64,000 nucleotides of DNA from assembly GCF_030272615.1 (NCBI RefSeq), contig NC_081409.1, positions 613,414,755 to 613,478,754 on the forward strand, read 5' to 3'. The translations under genes and the position numbers were made by a program. Origin of the DNA: Cryptomeria japonica. Lineage: Eukaryota > Streptophyta > Pinopsida > Cupressales > Cupressaceae. The stretch's first letter is position 1. Each line of letters starts with the position of its first letter. Below the pieces are notes generated by a model that saw nothing but the letters and a program-made list of their open reading frames with translations, did not search any database and was not told the DNA's origin. This document shows positions 1 to 10,705 of this stretch, in pieces.

Positions 1-1
1 T

Positions 2-1999
2 GATAAGGGTGATAGCAGTCAACAACCATTTGGGAAGATTAAACCGAACAGAGATTCCATCAAATTCAATGAAAACATCATCAACAACAATGTGAATGCA
101 GCATCAGGTGTGCCTCCTATTTCTAAATTTTTCAGGAAAGAAAGAAAGTATACTCCTTTGAATGAATCATTGCATGATATTATGAATAAGTTATTGGGAC
201 AAAATGTGCTTACTCTTCCTCTTGTACGACAAATTGATCCTGCAAAGATTACTTCATCTTATTTTGATCACAAAGCTTTTTGTCATTTTCATCGTCAGCC
301 TGGTCATGATACTAAAAAATGTTTTTCTTTAAAGGGTAAAATTCAGGATTTGATTGATAATAATACTATCTCTGTTTCTGGAGTGAATGATAAAGGCAAC
401 ACATCTATAGCTCCTCCTAACCAAAATCTTCAGATTTTCACTGATCCATTACCTTCTCATACCTCTCATACCTCTAATGCAATTGAGGCTAATGATTCCT
501 CTCTTTCATCTGATGGTCTTGTGTCTATGACTCTGAATGTGATTAACTTTGTAGAGCAGCAAGAAATCCCTAAAGAACCTTCCATCACATTTGATTCTAG
601 TGAAACCATTAGAGCACCTGATGGTCCTTTATACATAGTTGCAAAAGTCAAAAATACACCTTGCCGTGGAGTGCTTATTGATCCTTCGTGCATGATTAAT
701 GTTATTACTGAAGAATTTCTTTTTACTTTGCAATTGAATCAAGTGATCTATGACAAAACAGATGTGATTGTGAAACTATTTGATGCATTTTCTTCTCCTG
801 CAATTGGTTCTATTACATTGCCTATTGAGGTCCATAATAAATCTCTTGATGTGAACTTTGCTATTATTCCTTCTTCCGAACAATTTCGTGTGAAGCTTGG
901 CTATCCTTGGCTATCTTCCATGAAGGCTATTGCTTCTCCTATATATAAGTGTTTGAAATTTCCCCATAATGGTGAAGTTGTTACTGTCAATCATAGTCTC
1001 TTTAAACCAGCTGAAAGAACCTCTAGTGTTCCTATTGATTACTTTTGGCCTAAACAATTCCAATCTCTTCCCCGGTGAAGTGATCATCTTTTCAAATCTT
1101 ATCAAAAGTGGAAAACAGATATGATCCTATCTTTAAGTGAACCTAGAACACCTAAACTTGACATTCCTATCATTCTTGAGAAGGAAATTCTTCCTTTGAA
1201 AGATAAAACTAATGTCTTTCCTCAAGAAGATTCCCAACCTGTCCCCATGGATGTGACTATGTCTATGCCTGATAAATCTTCTAAGAGTAGATCTATACCT
1301 CCTCGTCATGATGGACTTGGTCTTCTCCCTAAACCAAAAATTCCTCCTTTATATGGAGCAGTTCCTCCTCCTGCCTTTTATAGAGAAAAGAGACCTTCTT
1401 CTTCTCCTATTATCCAGCCTAAGAGACCACAACCTAAACACCCAAGTGCTAAGGATGAGAACATTCCTCCTCCTCAATCTTCTCCACTTCCTACTAAGAC
1501 TAGACGTAATCGTTCTGCACGCGAACGCCGACGAAAACGTCGTCTTAGGGCTCAAGCAGCCGCTTCTCAAAATTTACAATCTCCAAAAACACCTTCAACA
1601 AGCATTATTCCATTTTCTCCTCAGCCGGATATTGAGCCTAAATCTCCTAAACACAAGATACATGATGGTCTTGATCCTGTGCGAGTTAAAGATCCTATTT
1701 TTATAAATCTTGATGATGATATAGATGAAAATGTTATTCATGATGAAAATGTTACTCCTCTTGCTTCTGATAGCGAATATGAACTTGTTGATGTTGATAA
1801 CCATTTATCTAATGAATTTTCTAAAGCACTTATCCTAGCTCCTAGACAAGAACAACGTGGCTTGGAACATGAACATAGCCCTTGTTTGGACCTTGTGATA
1901 GCTCCATCTGCTGTGTTGGATGTTCCTCCTCTAGCGTGTTCCCTGCCTTCCCGAAACATTGATCAGCAAGATCGGGGGGTAGATGACATGCTAGACTAG
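2..1999 (+). pseudogene. TRG Gag-protease with Pro/Arg-rich C-terminal extension, 5' partial
   Basis: The frame is open from base 2, so the true start is outside the window. A zinc-knuckle-like motif CHFHRQPGHDTKKC lies near 278-320, followed by the conserved gypsy motif IQDLIDNN. A retropepsin-like domain follows at about 620-980, ending with the motif CLKFPHNGEVV typical of the post-protease stretch of Ty3/gypsy Tat-type elements. The usual protease Asp-Ser/Thr-Gly is replaced by Asp-Pro-Ser, so activity is doubtful. A single TGA (1076-1078) splits the frame; the codons before and after stay in the same frame, so an Arg CGA-to-TGA change is the simple explanation. The last ~290 codons (1121-1999) are rich in Pro, Ser and Lys, with an Arg-dense block at about 1498-1550 that resembles a nuclear-localisation or nucleic-acid-binding tail. 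This C-terminal domain is not one I recognise. Confidence 0.8.
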
Positions 2000-2732
2000 T
2001 TACATTAGCATGGCAGATTCTCTCCCCCTCCCTTTTGTTACTTCTTCTATATGTTATTCTCATTCTTCTATTTTAGTGTTGTCTACTTGAGGACGATGCA
2101 AAGCATTGAGATCTCTTTGGTCTCTCTCATGTTGACTCAAAAGACACATGTGTTCCCTTCTTCTAGGTGACCTTCCTTGATTGGGGAATGAAGAACAATT
2201 ATGCATACATACATATGATATATACATGAATTATCATACAGCATACTGACCCCGAGGAAAGCGAAGTCACCTCGTGCTTTGTGTTTTGTGTCTATTATCC
2301 TTGGGTTTATCTCACACTTGGGGGCTAAATCCTTGCGATAACGCGCTCCTTTCCTTTCTCATTTCTTATGTGTATCACTACATTAAAACAATCACCCCTG
2401 TTGAGGCGCGTGCGATCGCTTTAATGTAGGGGGGCATGCACCCTGACTATCCCTTCACGATACTTGAAAATTTCTTGGAGAACTTAGCTTTGCCTTGAAA
2501 ATTTTCGGTATTTCTCTTACATGACTCATAGTGAGGGAACCTTACTACTGACAGTCATGGTTCTCCCTCGTGATCTTCCCTTTTACTTTGTCAATCAAAG
2601 TCGTAAGATCCTTAGTCCACTGGGGGCTTGGTGTATCTTGCCTCCTTGACGTGGTGAAAGTCTTTCAATGTTGTTTCCTTGTACTTTACCAGAAGTATGA
2701 GCATACATACTCCCGCTAAAGTGGGGGCTAAA
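2000..2732 (+). other. TRG non-coding 3' region and polypurine tract
   Basis: No open frame of note. It contains a 10-bp perfect inverted repeat (CTACATTAAA at 2378-2387, TTTAATGTAG at 2420-2429) enclosing a 32-nt loop. The phrase GGGGGCTAAAT occurs near 2322-2333 and again directly at the polypurine tract at 2718-2732. The tract abuts the LTR and is the expected plus-strand primer. Confidence 0.6.
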
Positions 2733-2904
2733 TGTAGCATCCTAAAATTGTGACACTTGCAATTTCGACTGCATTTCGGTCTTCACGATGGTGACGCAAC
2801 ACGCAACCTGAATGGAGACCCCAAAACTTGCTCACGACACCAAAAACTGCATTTTTCAAGCACCATTGGCCTGAACCTCCTTGCACCCCGCTGTCCCAGA
2901 GGTG

Positions 2905-2997
2905 GGACCAGAGCGCCCAGCGCCTTGGTCCCTCAGGACCAGGGCGCCCAGCGCCCTGGTCCTCCAGGACCAGGGCGCCCAGTGCCCTGGTCCCTGG
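2905..2997. repeat. Three tandem 31-bp units, each a GC-rich hairpin
   Basis: The unit starts at 2905, 2936 and 2967. Units 2 and 3 contain GGACCAGGGCGC, a 3-nt spacer, and GCGCCCTGGTCC (one change in unit 3), a 12-bp dyad. The array sits in U3 of the TRG LTR, upstream of its TATA box. Confidence 0.85.
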
Positions 2998-3116
2998 GTC
3001 CTATTTTGGGCCCGGTTTCCTAAGTGATATCGGGTCTTTTTGATTGCAATTTGGAAATATACTTCCCTGGTCGGCCTAAGGTTGGGAAAATCAGTCTATC
3101 AGCCCTAATTGACAAG

Positions 3117-3124
3117 TATATAAA
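3117..3124 (+). promoter_or_regulatory. TATA box of the TRG LTR
   Basis: TATATAAA about 385 bp into the LTR, followed by a CA-rich stretch. It is the only good TATA candidate in this LTR. Confidence 0.5.
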
Positions 3125-3185
3125 CTACATTTTCCTCTCTCACTTGGATGGATGGAAAGTAGATGGAAAAAAGGCAAAAAGCAAG

Positions 3186-3228
3186 ATTCAAACATTCAAG
3201 CATTCAAGCATTCAAGCATTCAAGCATT
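3186..3228 (+). repeat. ATTCAAGC short tandem array
   Basis: Five near-perfect 8-bp copies of ATTCAAGC, probably within the transcribed part of the TRG LTR. Confidence 0.75.
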
Positions 3229-4018
3229 CCTTCTAAGTCTCCATTCAAGGCTAAGTGTTGCATTCAAGACAAGGATTCAACCATTGAAGAGGAGATCACT
3301 TACTACATGCTACATACAACATACTACATACTACAACATACAACATCTAAACCTTCGCACATAAGGATACCAACATCCTTAGAACAAGGTATTAGTACTT
3401 GTTTTACATTACAGTCATTTACATTTACAGCACTTGCTCATTTCTTGGTTAATTCCAAAACCGGGGTTTGACCTAAAGGCAAACCCCTAATCCCTAACCC
3501 CCCAATCGTCTTCGCTTTTCTGTGTGTAGGTTGCAGGTACACGGCTGAGATTGAAGATCTGGAATCCTTGTGCAGAGACGAACCGATCCCCCTTCGTTTG
3601 ACGGATTTTTTGGAGGACCGTGGCGCCGGGCGCCATCGTCCTGACAACTTTTGCTCAAATTTGCAGGACAGCGCCGTATCGACATTTTACTGCTAATTCC
3701 AGGTCCGCAGCTTCATCCTATAACCTAAACTCAGTTTATAAGCGAATCTTTGTCACTTTCTATGCATGCTTAGCTTAATTCTTCTATGCACATTCTTTAC
3801 AAAAGAGGGTAGCCTTGCTTTCCTAACCCTTGAAATTCATTTAGCATCCAATCTTACATTGTGTAGGATTGAATCTTATGAGTTTCAACCCCTCTTTTGA
3901 ATGTAAAGTCTTCCCCCTAAGTGAAAACCCATCGAATCCTAGCGAACCTCCCTTCTCTCTCCTCGGAGTCAGAAGAGGGGAGAACAACTAGGGTTCGACC
4001 GCGATTTTCCGCTTTACA

Positions 4019-6127
4019 CCATCAAATCCTCTATCTTGAATATGGGAAATCTATATTGGATGGTGATCTTGTTTATGGCTCTAGAATCTGTACAAAGTCT
4101 CCATGTTCCACCCTTCTTAGGTGCCAACACTATAGGTATTGCACAAGGACTAATGCTTTTCCTAACCAGCCCTTGGTCTAAGAGTTCTCATATTTGTCTT
4201 CCTACCTCTTCATTTTGTTCAGGGGTCATCTTATAGGCTGCCTTAGTTGGTAAAGAGGCTCCAGGTATGAAATCAATTTGATGGCTAATGGCTCTAGGAG
4301 GTGGTAAAGTTGCAGGGGTACCATCACTGATTATTGCTTTGAAGTTATCAAGGATTTGCTGCACCTCATATGGTATCTCAACTTTGTTTTCTACCTTTTC
4401 TTCCTTGGGTTTCACTATGAGTGCAAATCCCACTCCTTCACCTTCTTCTAGTGTTTTTATGAACTCTTTTTCATTCACTAACAAGATGTTAGGCACTTTG
4501 TTGCTTCTCTCTCCTTCTTCAATGAGGGATTGAATCTGATAGGTTACTCCATCTTTCTGAAATGAGTAGGATTTTCTTTCCCCATCATGGTGTGCTTTTC
4601 AGTCAAACTACCATGGTCTACCCAGCAGTAGGTGGCAAGCATCCATAGGAAGGATGTCACATAAGATCCTATCTATATATCAACCTTTGTGGAAATCTAC
4701 CCAGGATTGCTCATTTACTAACACATGTTGTCCCTTATTTAACCATGTGACCTTGTATGGCTCCTTGTGTTGTATCCTAGGTAGCTTCAATTTACTCACT
4801 GCTTCCTCTGATATGATGTTACCTGTGGACTCCAAGTCTATGATAACCTTACACACCTTTCCCATGATTTTACACTTAATCCTGAACAATGCTCTTCTTT
4901 GTGAGACCTCTATACTGTGTGGCTTCTTCATTAACACTCTCTTGATCATTAAACTCTTACCATCTTCTGAAGCTAGGTGGTTCAATGTTGAAGTTCTAGT
5001 ATTACCTCCATCTTCCTGAACATTGTTTACCCTCTTTTCACCACCATAGGATGAACTAGGCTTCTCTAGGAATCTATAGGTAGGGTGGCCCAACTTTTGA
5101 TAGTTATAGCACTTCATGGTTGAGAAGTAGGACCCTCTCCCTGGTCCATTAGATCTACCCCTACTTGGGTTGCTTGATCCCCTTCCCCTATAATTGGGTT
5201 TGCTCTGAGAATCCCCACTTTGCTCTATAAGTTTAGACTCTCCCTAGGATCGTTGATCTATGCTCCTTCCCCCAAAACTGCCTTTATGGCCTCTACCATC
5301 TCTTCCCCTACCTCTTCCTCTGTTGTTTTGTTCTTGCTTTCTCCTACTTTTCTCTTCCACCTTAAGTGCTAGTTGATAACACTTGTGTACTGTTTGTGGG
5401 CATAACAAGATCATCTCTTCCTGGATGTTCCATCTTAAGCCATTCAAGCACCTTGCCACTTTTATACTCTCATCCTCTACTACTCTTGATCTCATGCACA
5501 ATTTTTGAAACTGCTCGGTGTAGCTACTGACATCTAGGTCTTTTTGTCTCAAATTTTGTCTTTTCCTGTGAGGTTGTACTTCATAGTCTTCAGGAAGGTA
5601 GGTTTCTTTTATTTTGGCTACCATTGCTTTCCAAGTGGCTAGTGGTTGCTTACCTTCTTTCACCCTTTCCTCTCGAATGAACTTCCACCAAGTTAAGGCT
5701 ACTCCTCTCAACCTTGATTTTGCTACCTTAACCTTTTGTGCTTCAGTTATTCCATCACATTCAAAATGGTTTTCTAGACCTTCAATCCACTCTATAAGAG
5801 AATCTAGATCCATCTTCCCATTGAAAAGAGCCACTTCCTCTAAGGTTTTGCCACTCATAGCTCTCAAGGCTTTCAAGAATGGTTCTTGCTCAATGACAGG
5901 GTCAGGCATGGGGACCTCATCCTCTATTGCCATCATTTTACCCTGATCTCCAACCTTATCATGGACTTCTTCAGTTTTGACTTCTACTTCAGCTAGTTTC
6001 ATTGCTACTTGATCTAATCTTTCTTTAAGTGCCTTATTTTCCTCTTCTTGGTCTTCGACCTTCTTGGCTAACTCTACATTAGTCACCATGTTTTCCTGAT
6101 GTTCCTTTCCTCTTGAAGCTTTTGTTG
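4019..6127 (-). pseudogene. GYP-H gag-protease-RT(N-terminal), one frame broken only by stops
   Basis: Gag (about 6127-5244) has a coiled-coil N-terminus and a Retrotrans_gag core (motifs LTWWKFIREE and SSYTEQFQKLCMRS), then an Arg/Gly-rich tail. A zinc knuckle at about 5112-5075 has lost two Cys (CYNYQKLGHPTYRF). The protease catalytic triplet reads Asp-Leu-Glu instead of Asp-Ser-Gly (about 4830-4810). A conserved pre-RT motif HQIDFIPGASLP follows at about 4290-4255, then the first RT block (WRLCTDSRAINKITI, about 4110-4066) and YRFPIFKIEDL at the cut. Reading one frame throughout, I see stops near 5244, 4680, 4600 and 4188 and no frameshift; several fit CAG-to-TAG or CGA-to-TGA. The start codon is uncertain: one ATG overlaps the primer-binding site and another lies near 6090. 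Confidence 0.85.
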
Positions 6128-6139
6128 GCTCTGATATCA
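6128..6139 (-). other. GYP-H primer-binding site (initiator-Met tRNA type)
   Basis: The minus strand reads TGATATCAGAGC, one mismatch from the TGGTATCAGAGC complement of plant initiator tRNA-Met. It begins three bases after the LTR end (CCCTATCA). Confidence 0.7.
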
Positions 6140-6142
6140 CTA

Positions 6143-8225
6143 TGATAGGGAGGTTGATAGGTAAGTGCTCAAAAGGCCAATTTGAGTCAAAAGGCCATAA
6201 AAGGAAACAAAAGGTATTGTTCCTGCCTGCTCCTTATGTTTGCCAATATAAAGTTTAGTTGCAATAGTCAAGTCTCTCTACGAAACTTCACCAACAACCT
6301 CCCTTTTTGGTGATAGCTCACACCAATACTCAAACCTACTCCAATTTCTTACTCCACCCATCTACACATTCTCAAACCCTACTCTTTTAGCATTCAACCC
6401 TCTGTTTCAGAGTGCATTAGGAGTCTTCAACATGGACATGTAGGGTAACAAGATTTACTCAAGGTTTTGGCAACCAAACATAGTTTAAGCCCATAGCCTT
6501 CGACTTGCTCAATAGCCCAACCAAGGATCAAAACCTCAAAAAGGGACTACACACTATCCAAGGGCCTATATGTTTCTTGTTTCATTGTTTTGGGAAGATC
6601 TCATTAAGTTTCTTAAGACCCCAAATCCTCCTTGCAATCGGGTTCTTGTAAAGTGTGTGTTATGCAGTCAAAGGGCTACTAGCCCATGGAGGGGTAATTG
6701 ACACTTTTTTGCTTGTCTTGCTCTATGATGGGTCTCTCCTCCAACAACCTTGATTTGGATGATAGTTTTAAGGTATATGCTAGTGTATTTTCATGGTTTA
6801 GGCCACTGTTAGTGCAAAATCATGACTGTCCACTATTTGTGGCACTTTTGGAGGGTTTGGTAGGGTTTGGACCAAAGAACATAAAAAGGTCTTCCCAACT
6901 CCACTAATCAAGCCTCCAAAATGGCTTAGGACTTCTACCACACCAAATAAAACCTTCCCCTATTATTTGCCTACAAACATAATGCCAAACACTTGGCACA
7001 CATCTGAGAAAGGAAGTGGAATACCACTGTCACTATCAAAATGTTGCCTTTTACCAGTCAGTTGCTGCCACCTCTTGGGACCTGCATAATAAGGAGTTTG
7101 AACTGGAAATATACCTCAATGAGGTCTGCAAAACACTAACCAATCTTCCTATTACATTGCCTTCTTAGTTACAAGGCGTGGATTATGCTTTTGAAGCATT
7201 CCATGAGCATTTGACAAACACAATTCACAAAAACAATGAACTCATTGTTTTGTTTACAAAGTGAGAATATTCAATAGGAATGAGCTGCTCTAACAAACCA
7301 AGGTGATTCTAAACACCCTTAGCCATATGTCCAGACCTCTGGCTCATACATTTGTTCACTCCAAATTTCTTGTGGGTGCAAATCTTGAGTTTTTCATCAT
7401 GCTACTAGCCGAGTAATCAATACTTGCCTAGTATTCACTCAAGTCCTCCTTCCAAACACAATTTTGGAATAAAGTAAAGCATATGTACATTTAATACATG
7501 AGTGCCAACTTGAATAAATCCATTTTGTGGGATCCTAGACCTGGATTAGTCAAGTGGTGGCATCTTGGAACTTCAAACCCTTGACAGGGCAGTGAGCACA
7601 CAGAAGTAAAATAATTTTGTACAAACAAATTACCAAAGGAAACTAGTACTAAAATCACTTGGAGAGAATTTTACAACTACTATTCACACTTTCCAAAGGT
7701 ACAGTATAGACTATGAAGCTACAGTACGGACTCTTACACCAAAGGAGAAAAAAATAGTGAATAAAGCCAAAATGTCATGATTTTTATTAGGAAACTCTTG
7801 CTCGTACAATCACCAACCTTTCTCCAAGAAAAGGGAGGCCTTTTATAGAATTTATAATTAGTTACCAAGCTCTGTATGGACATGAGGCTTCCACAACTAC
7901 ATTTTTCTTGAAAAACCCAAAAATGACAGCTTTGACAGGTCAAATGACAACATTTCTTGCTCTAGAAGACATTTTTGACACTCTAACCTTATCAACTTGT
8001 CTAAACAACTTTTATATGCTTAAACACACTTATCAAACATGTTTCAATGCTTTAGAAAGAATTAGAAGACCTTTTTGGCAATTTTGCACATTTTTGCCAA
8101 AAATTGTCAACTTAAAGCCTGAAAGGCAAAACTTGATCTCTTGAGCCCAAAATGAGATCAAACCCACAAAACAAGACACATAAAAACCTAAAACAACATT
8201 ATCAACCTAAAACAAGACATTACAA
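6143..8225 (-). repeat. GYP-H 5' LTR (about 2.1 kb, outer end approximate)
   Basis: The inner end is fixed by CCCTATCA next to the primer-binding site. A minus-strand TATA box (CTATAAAAGGCC, about 7836-7847) and an AATAAAAATC poly(A)-like signal near 7790 are in the expected order. The outer end must lie between about 8200 and 8270, where gag sequence of GYP-G begins; a minus-strand TGTAATGTC at 8225 is a candidate terminus. The second LTR is outside the window, so the length cannot be checked. Small open frames inside show no recognisable domain. Confidence 0.55.
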
Positions 8226-8269
8226 ACATGTAAGCATAAAATACTCAAAAATAAGAGTTTTACTGAACT

Positions 8270-9268
8270 AGGTGGTCCTGCACCACTTAAAATCTACATA
8301 CAAGACCTCATTGATAGGGGTAAAATTGAAGTAGCAAATGCAAAACCTGGTAATAACAATAACAAATTCAAAATGTATGAGGATCCTTTCCCTAAACATG
8401 ATAAGGGAAAAGGTTCATCATCGAACACAGTGAATTATGACTGCACTAATCACATAACCGGCTTTGACTCTTTAGTAGGTCGCATTGAGCCCACAAACAA
8501 TCATGTAAATGTCATAACTATCCAAGGAGTTAATCCTTCCCTGTCCCAAAGTAGGCCTAATCCTGCTAGGATAGTCATTCAAGGTGCTACACCTCCCACC
8601 CCCTACTCCTAGAATGACTGCAATGTAACTACGCGCCAAGGTAAAGTCACCGTCCAAGGAGCTCCTCCCCTACCAAACCCTCCACCCATGTCTTCCACCC
8701 ACCGATATGACCTCCTTGACCAACTTGGGAACACGCCCACATAGATCTCCATTCTAGAACTTCTCACGACCTACCTTGTCCATAAAGAAATTTTGGAACA
8801 AGCCCTTCTTGAGTCTCGCGTTCCTGATAATATCAATGCTACCCAATTCCAAGCTCTCATTGGAAACCTTGTTGCCTAGCAACACTTTGCATTCACTTCC
8901 AATGATGCTCCTATAGATGAAGACCATAATAAACCTGTGCACATCGAAGCCCTTATCCAGAAGCACAAGGTCAAACGTATCCTGATAGACGGTGGATCTG
9001 GACTCAATCTGTGTACATACAGGTTAATAAAACAATTGGAACTTTCTGAGGACCTGGTAGACACATCAAGAAGGATCACAGTAAAAGCATATGATGATGT
9101 GAAAAGTGTGTCAAAGGGCATGATCAACTTACCTCTTCAAGTGGGCCCTATTACAATTGAAACCCCTTGCCAAGTAATAGATCCTTATCTCCCTTACAAC
9201 ATCCTCCTCGATCGGCCATGGATTCACTCATTGCAAGTTGTACCCTCCACTTATCATAATGCATCAAA
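8270..9268 (+). pseudogene. GYP-G gag C-terminus and protease
   Basis: The frame opens abruptly within the post-knuckle gag motif (LKIYIQDLIDRGKIEVA, about 8287-8337), which shows where GYP-H cut it. A Pro-rich linker follows, then an aspartic protease with an intact Asp-Gly-Gly-Ser-Gly motif (ILIDGGSGLNLCTY, about 8977-9020) and the C-terminal block YNILLDRPWIHS (about 9197-9232). Stops at about 8611, 8742 and 8877 break the linker. The last codons read into the COP-A target site; the sequence resumes at 15974 with CIKFPFNG, the expected continuation. Confidence 0.85.
9264..9268. other. Left target-site duplication of COP-A (TCAAA)
   Basis: TCAAA here is repeated exactly at 15974-15978, directly outside the two COP-A LTRs. 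Removing one copy plus COP-A restores the GYP-G reading frame across the join. Confidence 0.95.
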
Positions 9269-10352
9269 TGTTAGGTCCCAGAGACAACTCAGAGGGGGGG
9301 GGGGGGTGAATCAATTGTCTAATAAATTCAAACCAAAAATTAATTAACCAACTTAATACTTAATACCGATAAACCAGTTAAGTATGCCGGTAGACAGTAT
9401 TAACAGTAGATTGCTATATCGGTAAGGATTAATGCATGAAACATAAACATATAGTCATCCACAACACATGACACCAACATTTGTACATGGAAACCCTGTA
9501 AGAGGAAAAACCATGGTGGGAAACCTTACCCACAATTAGATGATACTACTGTAGATAGTAAGTATACATAAATGGCGTCTGCACATGCAGAAAGGCCAAC
9601 AGCCTAGAGTTCACTACTCGATCACAAAATGGGAGTCACACTGACTACAGTTGGATGGTTAAATCCAATAAGAATGTATTGCACAAAATAGCATCTTCAT
9701 ATGCTGGATTCAGTACCGGTGTAATGCTGATATGCTTCTACAAAAACCTAACTTCACCTTCAAATGATGTCTTCATGTATATCCCTGCTTGATCTCACAT
9801 TTACCTTCCCTCAATTCTTTTTCACATTCCACACTTGATCTTACAAATAAGATCTTACATTTATACCATACCCTAAGACCAATTTTAGTAGGTCGGCTCT
9901 ACAAGATATTACAATAAAACATTTTTCATACAATATAATATCCGATGCAATAACCGATTAAACATGTCGGCTAAATGCATTTACAACAATAATAAATCAT
10001 CTCCATAGCGTGCCATGCTAATCTGGAAAAGATAAACCTGCCGGTGTAACCCTAGATAACTTGGACCTATTTGCCGGTAAAAGCAAATATGCAAATATGA
10101 ATATTTCAATGATTAATTGTTCAAAACAACGTGTCCACATGATGTCTTCGACATTACCAAGTGTCTTCCATATCATTCCAGGTATAGGTGAACGATATAT
10201 CCTGTCGGTGAACCATATATCCTGTCGGTGAACCATATAGCAGTAATTGTTGCACAATTTACTTGCTTGCCGATGAATGTTGTTGGACCTTCAAAGTACT
10301 TGTATTCAGTAGGTGTTGACATCAATGACAAAACCATACCAAAATACCAACA
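9269..10352 (-). repeat. COP-A 3' LTR (1084 bp)
   Basis: Its plus-strand ends are TGTTAGGTCC and ATACCAACA. Compared with the partner LTR it has a longer G-run (about 9293-9306) and an extra copy of a ~24-bp segment around 10190-10235 (repeated CCTGTCGGTGAACCATATA), which accounts for the length difference. Confidence 0.9.
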
Positions 10353-10705
10353 ATCTCCCCCTTTGGCATTGATGGTAACACAAGATGGAAAAACCATCAA
10401 AGTGCCAAAACAGAAATGCCAAATACAAAAACCAACAATCTCCATTTCTCCCCCTGGGAGGAACATGTGTTTATCCAAAGATTTATTTTCAATACCAATC
10501 TCTCCTTAAATGTGTTTTTCAAAAATCTCTCCCCAAAAAGATAATGTGTTTTTCCATAGATATCTCTCCCCCTTTGACATCAAATGCCAAAGTCAAGTTC
10601 ATACAAAATACCAACTACTCCCCCTGAGAAGTAGCTTCCTCATCAAATACTGGAATAAAAGATTTGTCTTTTTAATTCTGTTGGTTGATGACAATCATCA
10701 ACTGT
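10353..10705 (-). other. COP-A 3' untranslated region and polypurine tract
   Basis: The minus-strand tract GCCAAAGGGGGAGAT (10367-10353) abuts the 3' LTR. The rest holds several purine-rich runs on the minus strand (near 10441-10455, 10498-10505, 10564-10573 and 10618-10627) that resemble weaker extra tracts. No gene is seen. Confidence 0.7.

Larger units (their letters stand above)
1..4018 (+). mobile_element. TRG: gag-protease-only LTR element, 5' end outside window
   Basis: What is visible is a Gag-protease reading frame (2-1999), a 0.7-kb non-coding 3' region, a polypurine tract (AAAGTGGGGGCTAAA, 2718-2732) and a complete LTR beginning TGTAGCATCC and ending TTTACA. No RT, RNase H or integrase lies between the protease and the LTR, so it cannot reverse-transcribe itself and presumably relies on enzymes of a related Ty3/gypsy element. 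Layout and size recall the non-autonomous TR-GAG class of plant LTR elements. The right junction falls inside the RT of GYP-H: the first bases after the LTR, CCATC (4019-4023), should be the target-site duplication, and its partner would lie to the left of this window. The element assignment is solid; the class name is inference. Confidence 0.85.
2733..4018 (+). repeat. TRG 3' LTR (1286 bp)
   Basis: It starts TGTAGCATCC directly after a polypurine tract and ends GCTTTACA, giving the canonical TG...CA. A TATA box (TATATAAA, 3117-3124) marks the probable promoter. The part before the TATA box contains three 31-bp GC-rich hairpin units (2905-2997); just downstream there is an ATTCAAGC repeat array (3186-3228). 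The region is locally GC-rich at 2880-3000 against an A+T-rich background. The 3' boundary is supported because GYP-H coding sequence starts immediately afterwards. Confidence 0.8.
4019..8225 (-). mobile_element. GYP-H: Ty3/gypsy element, 5' half only
   Basis: Read on the minus strand it gives a 5' LTR (from about 8225 down to 6143), a primer-binding site, gag, protease and the first third of RT. It is then cut at 4023/4019 by the TRG insertion, so the remainder lies left of this window. Its LTR abuts the middle of the gag of GYP-G, so GYP-H itself inserted into GYP-G. The domain order gag-protease-RT and the RT motifs assign it to Ty3/gypsy. A chromovirus-like lineage is plausible from the gag and the spacer before RT, but no chromodomain is visible here. 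Confidence 0.8.

Noticed and set aside
2757-3043. Open frames over the GC-rich part of the TRG LTR
   Set aside because: They are a by-product of the 31-bp repeats and GC content and contain no domain; the region is an LTR.
3186-3228. ATTCAAGC array as a CRISPR-like repeat
   Set aside because: The units are 8 bp with no spacers and lie in a plant LTR.
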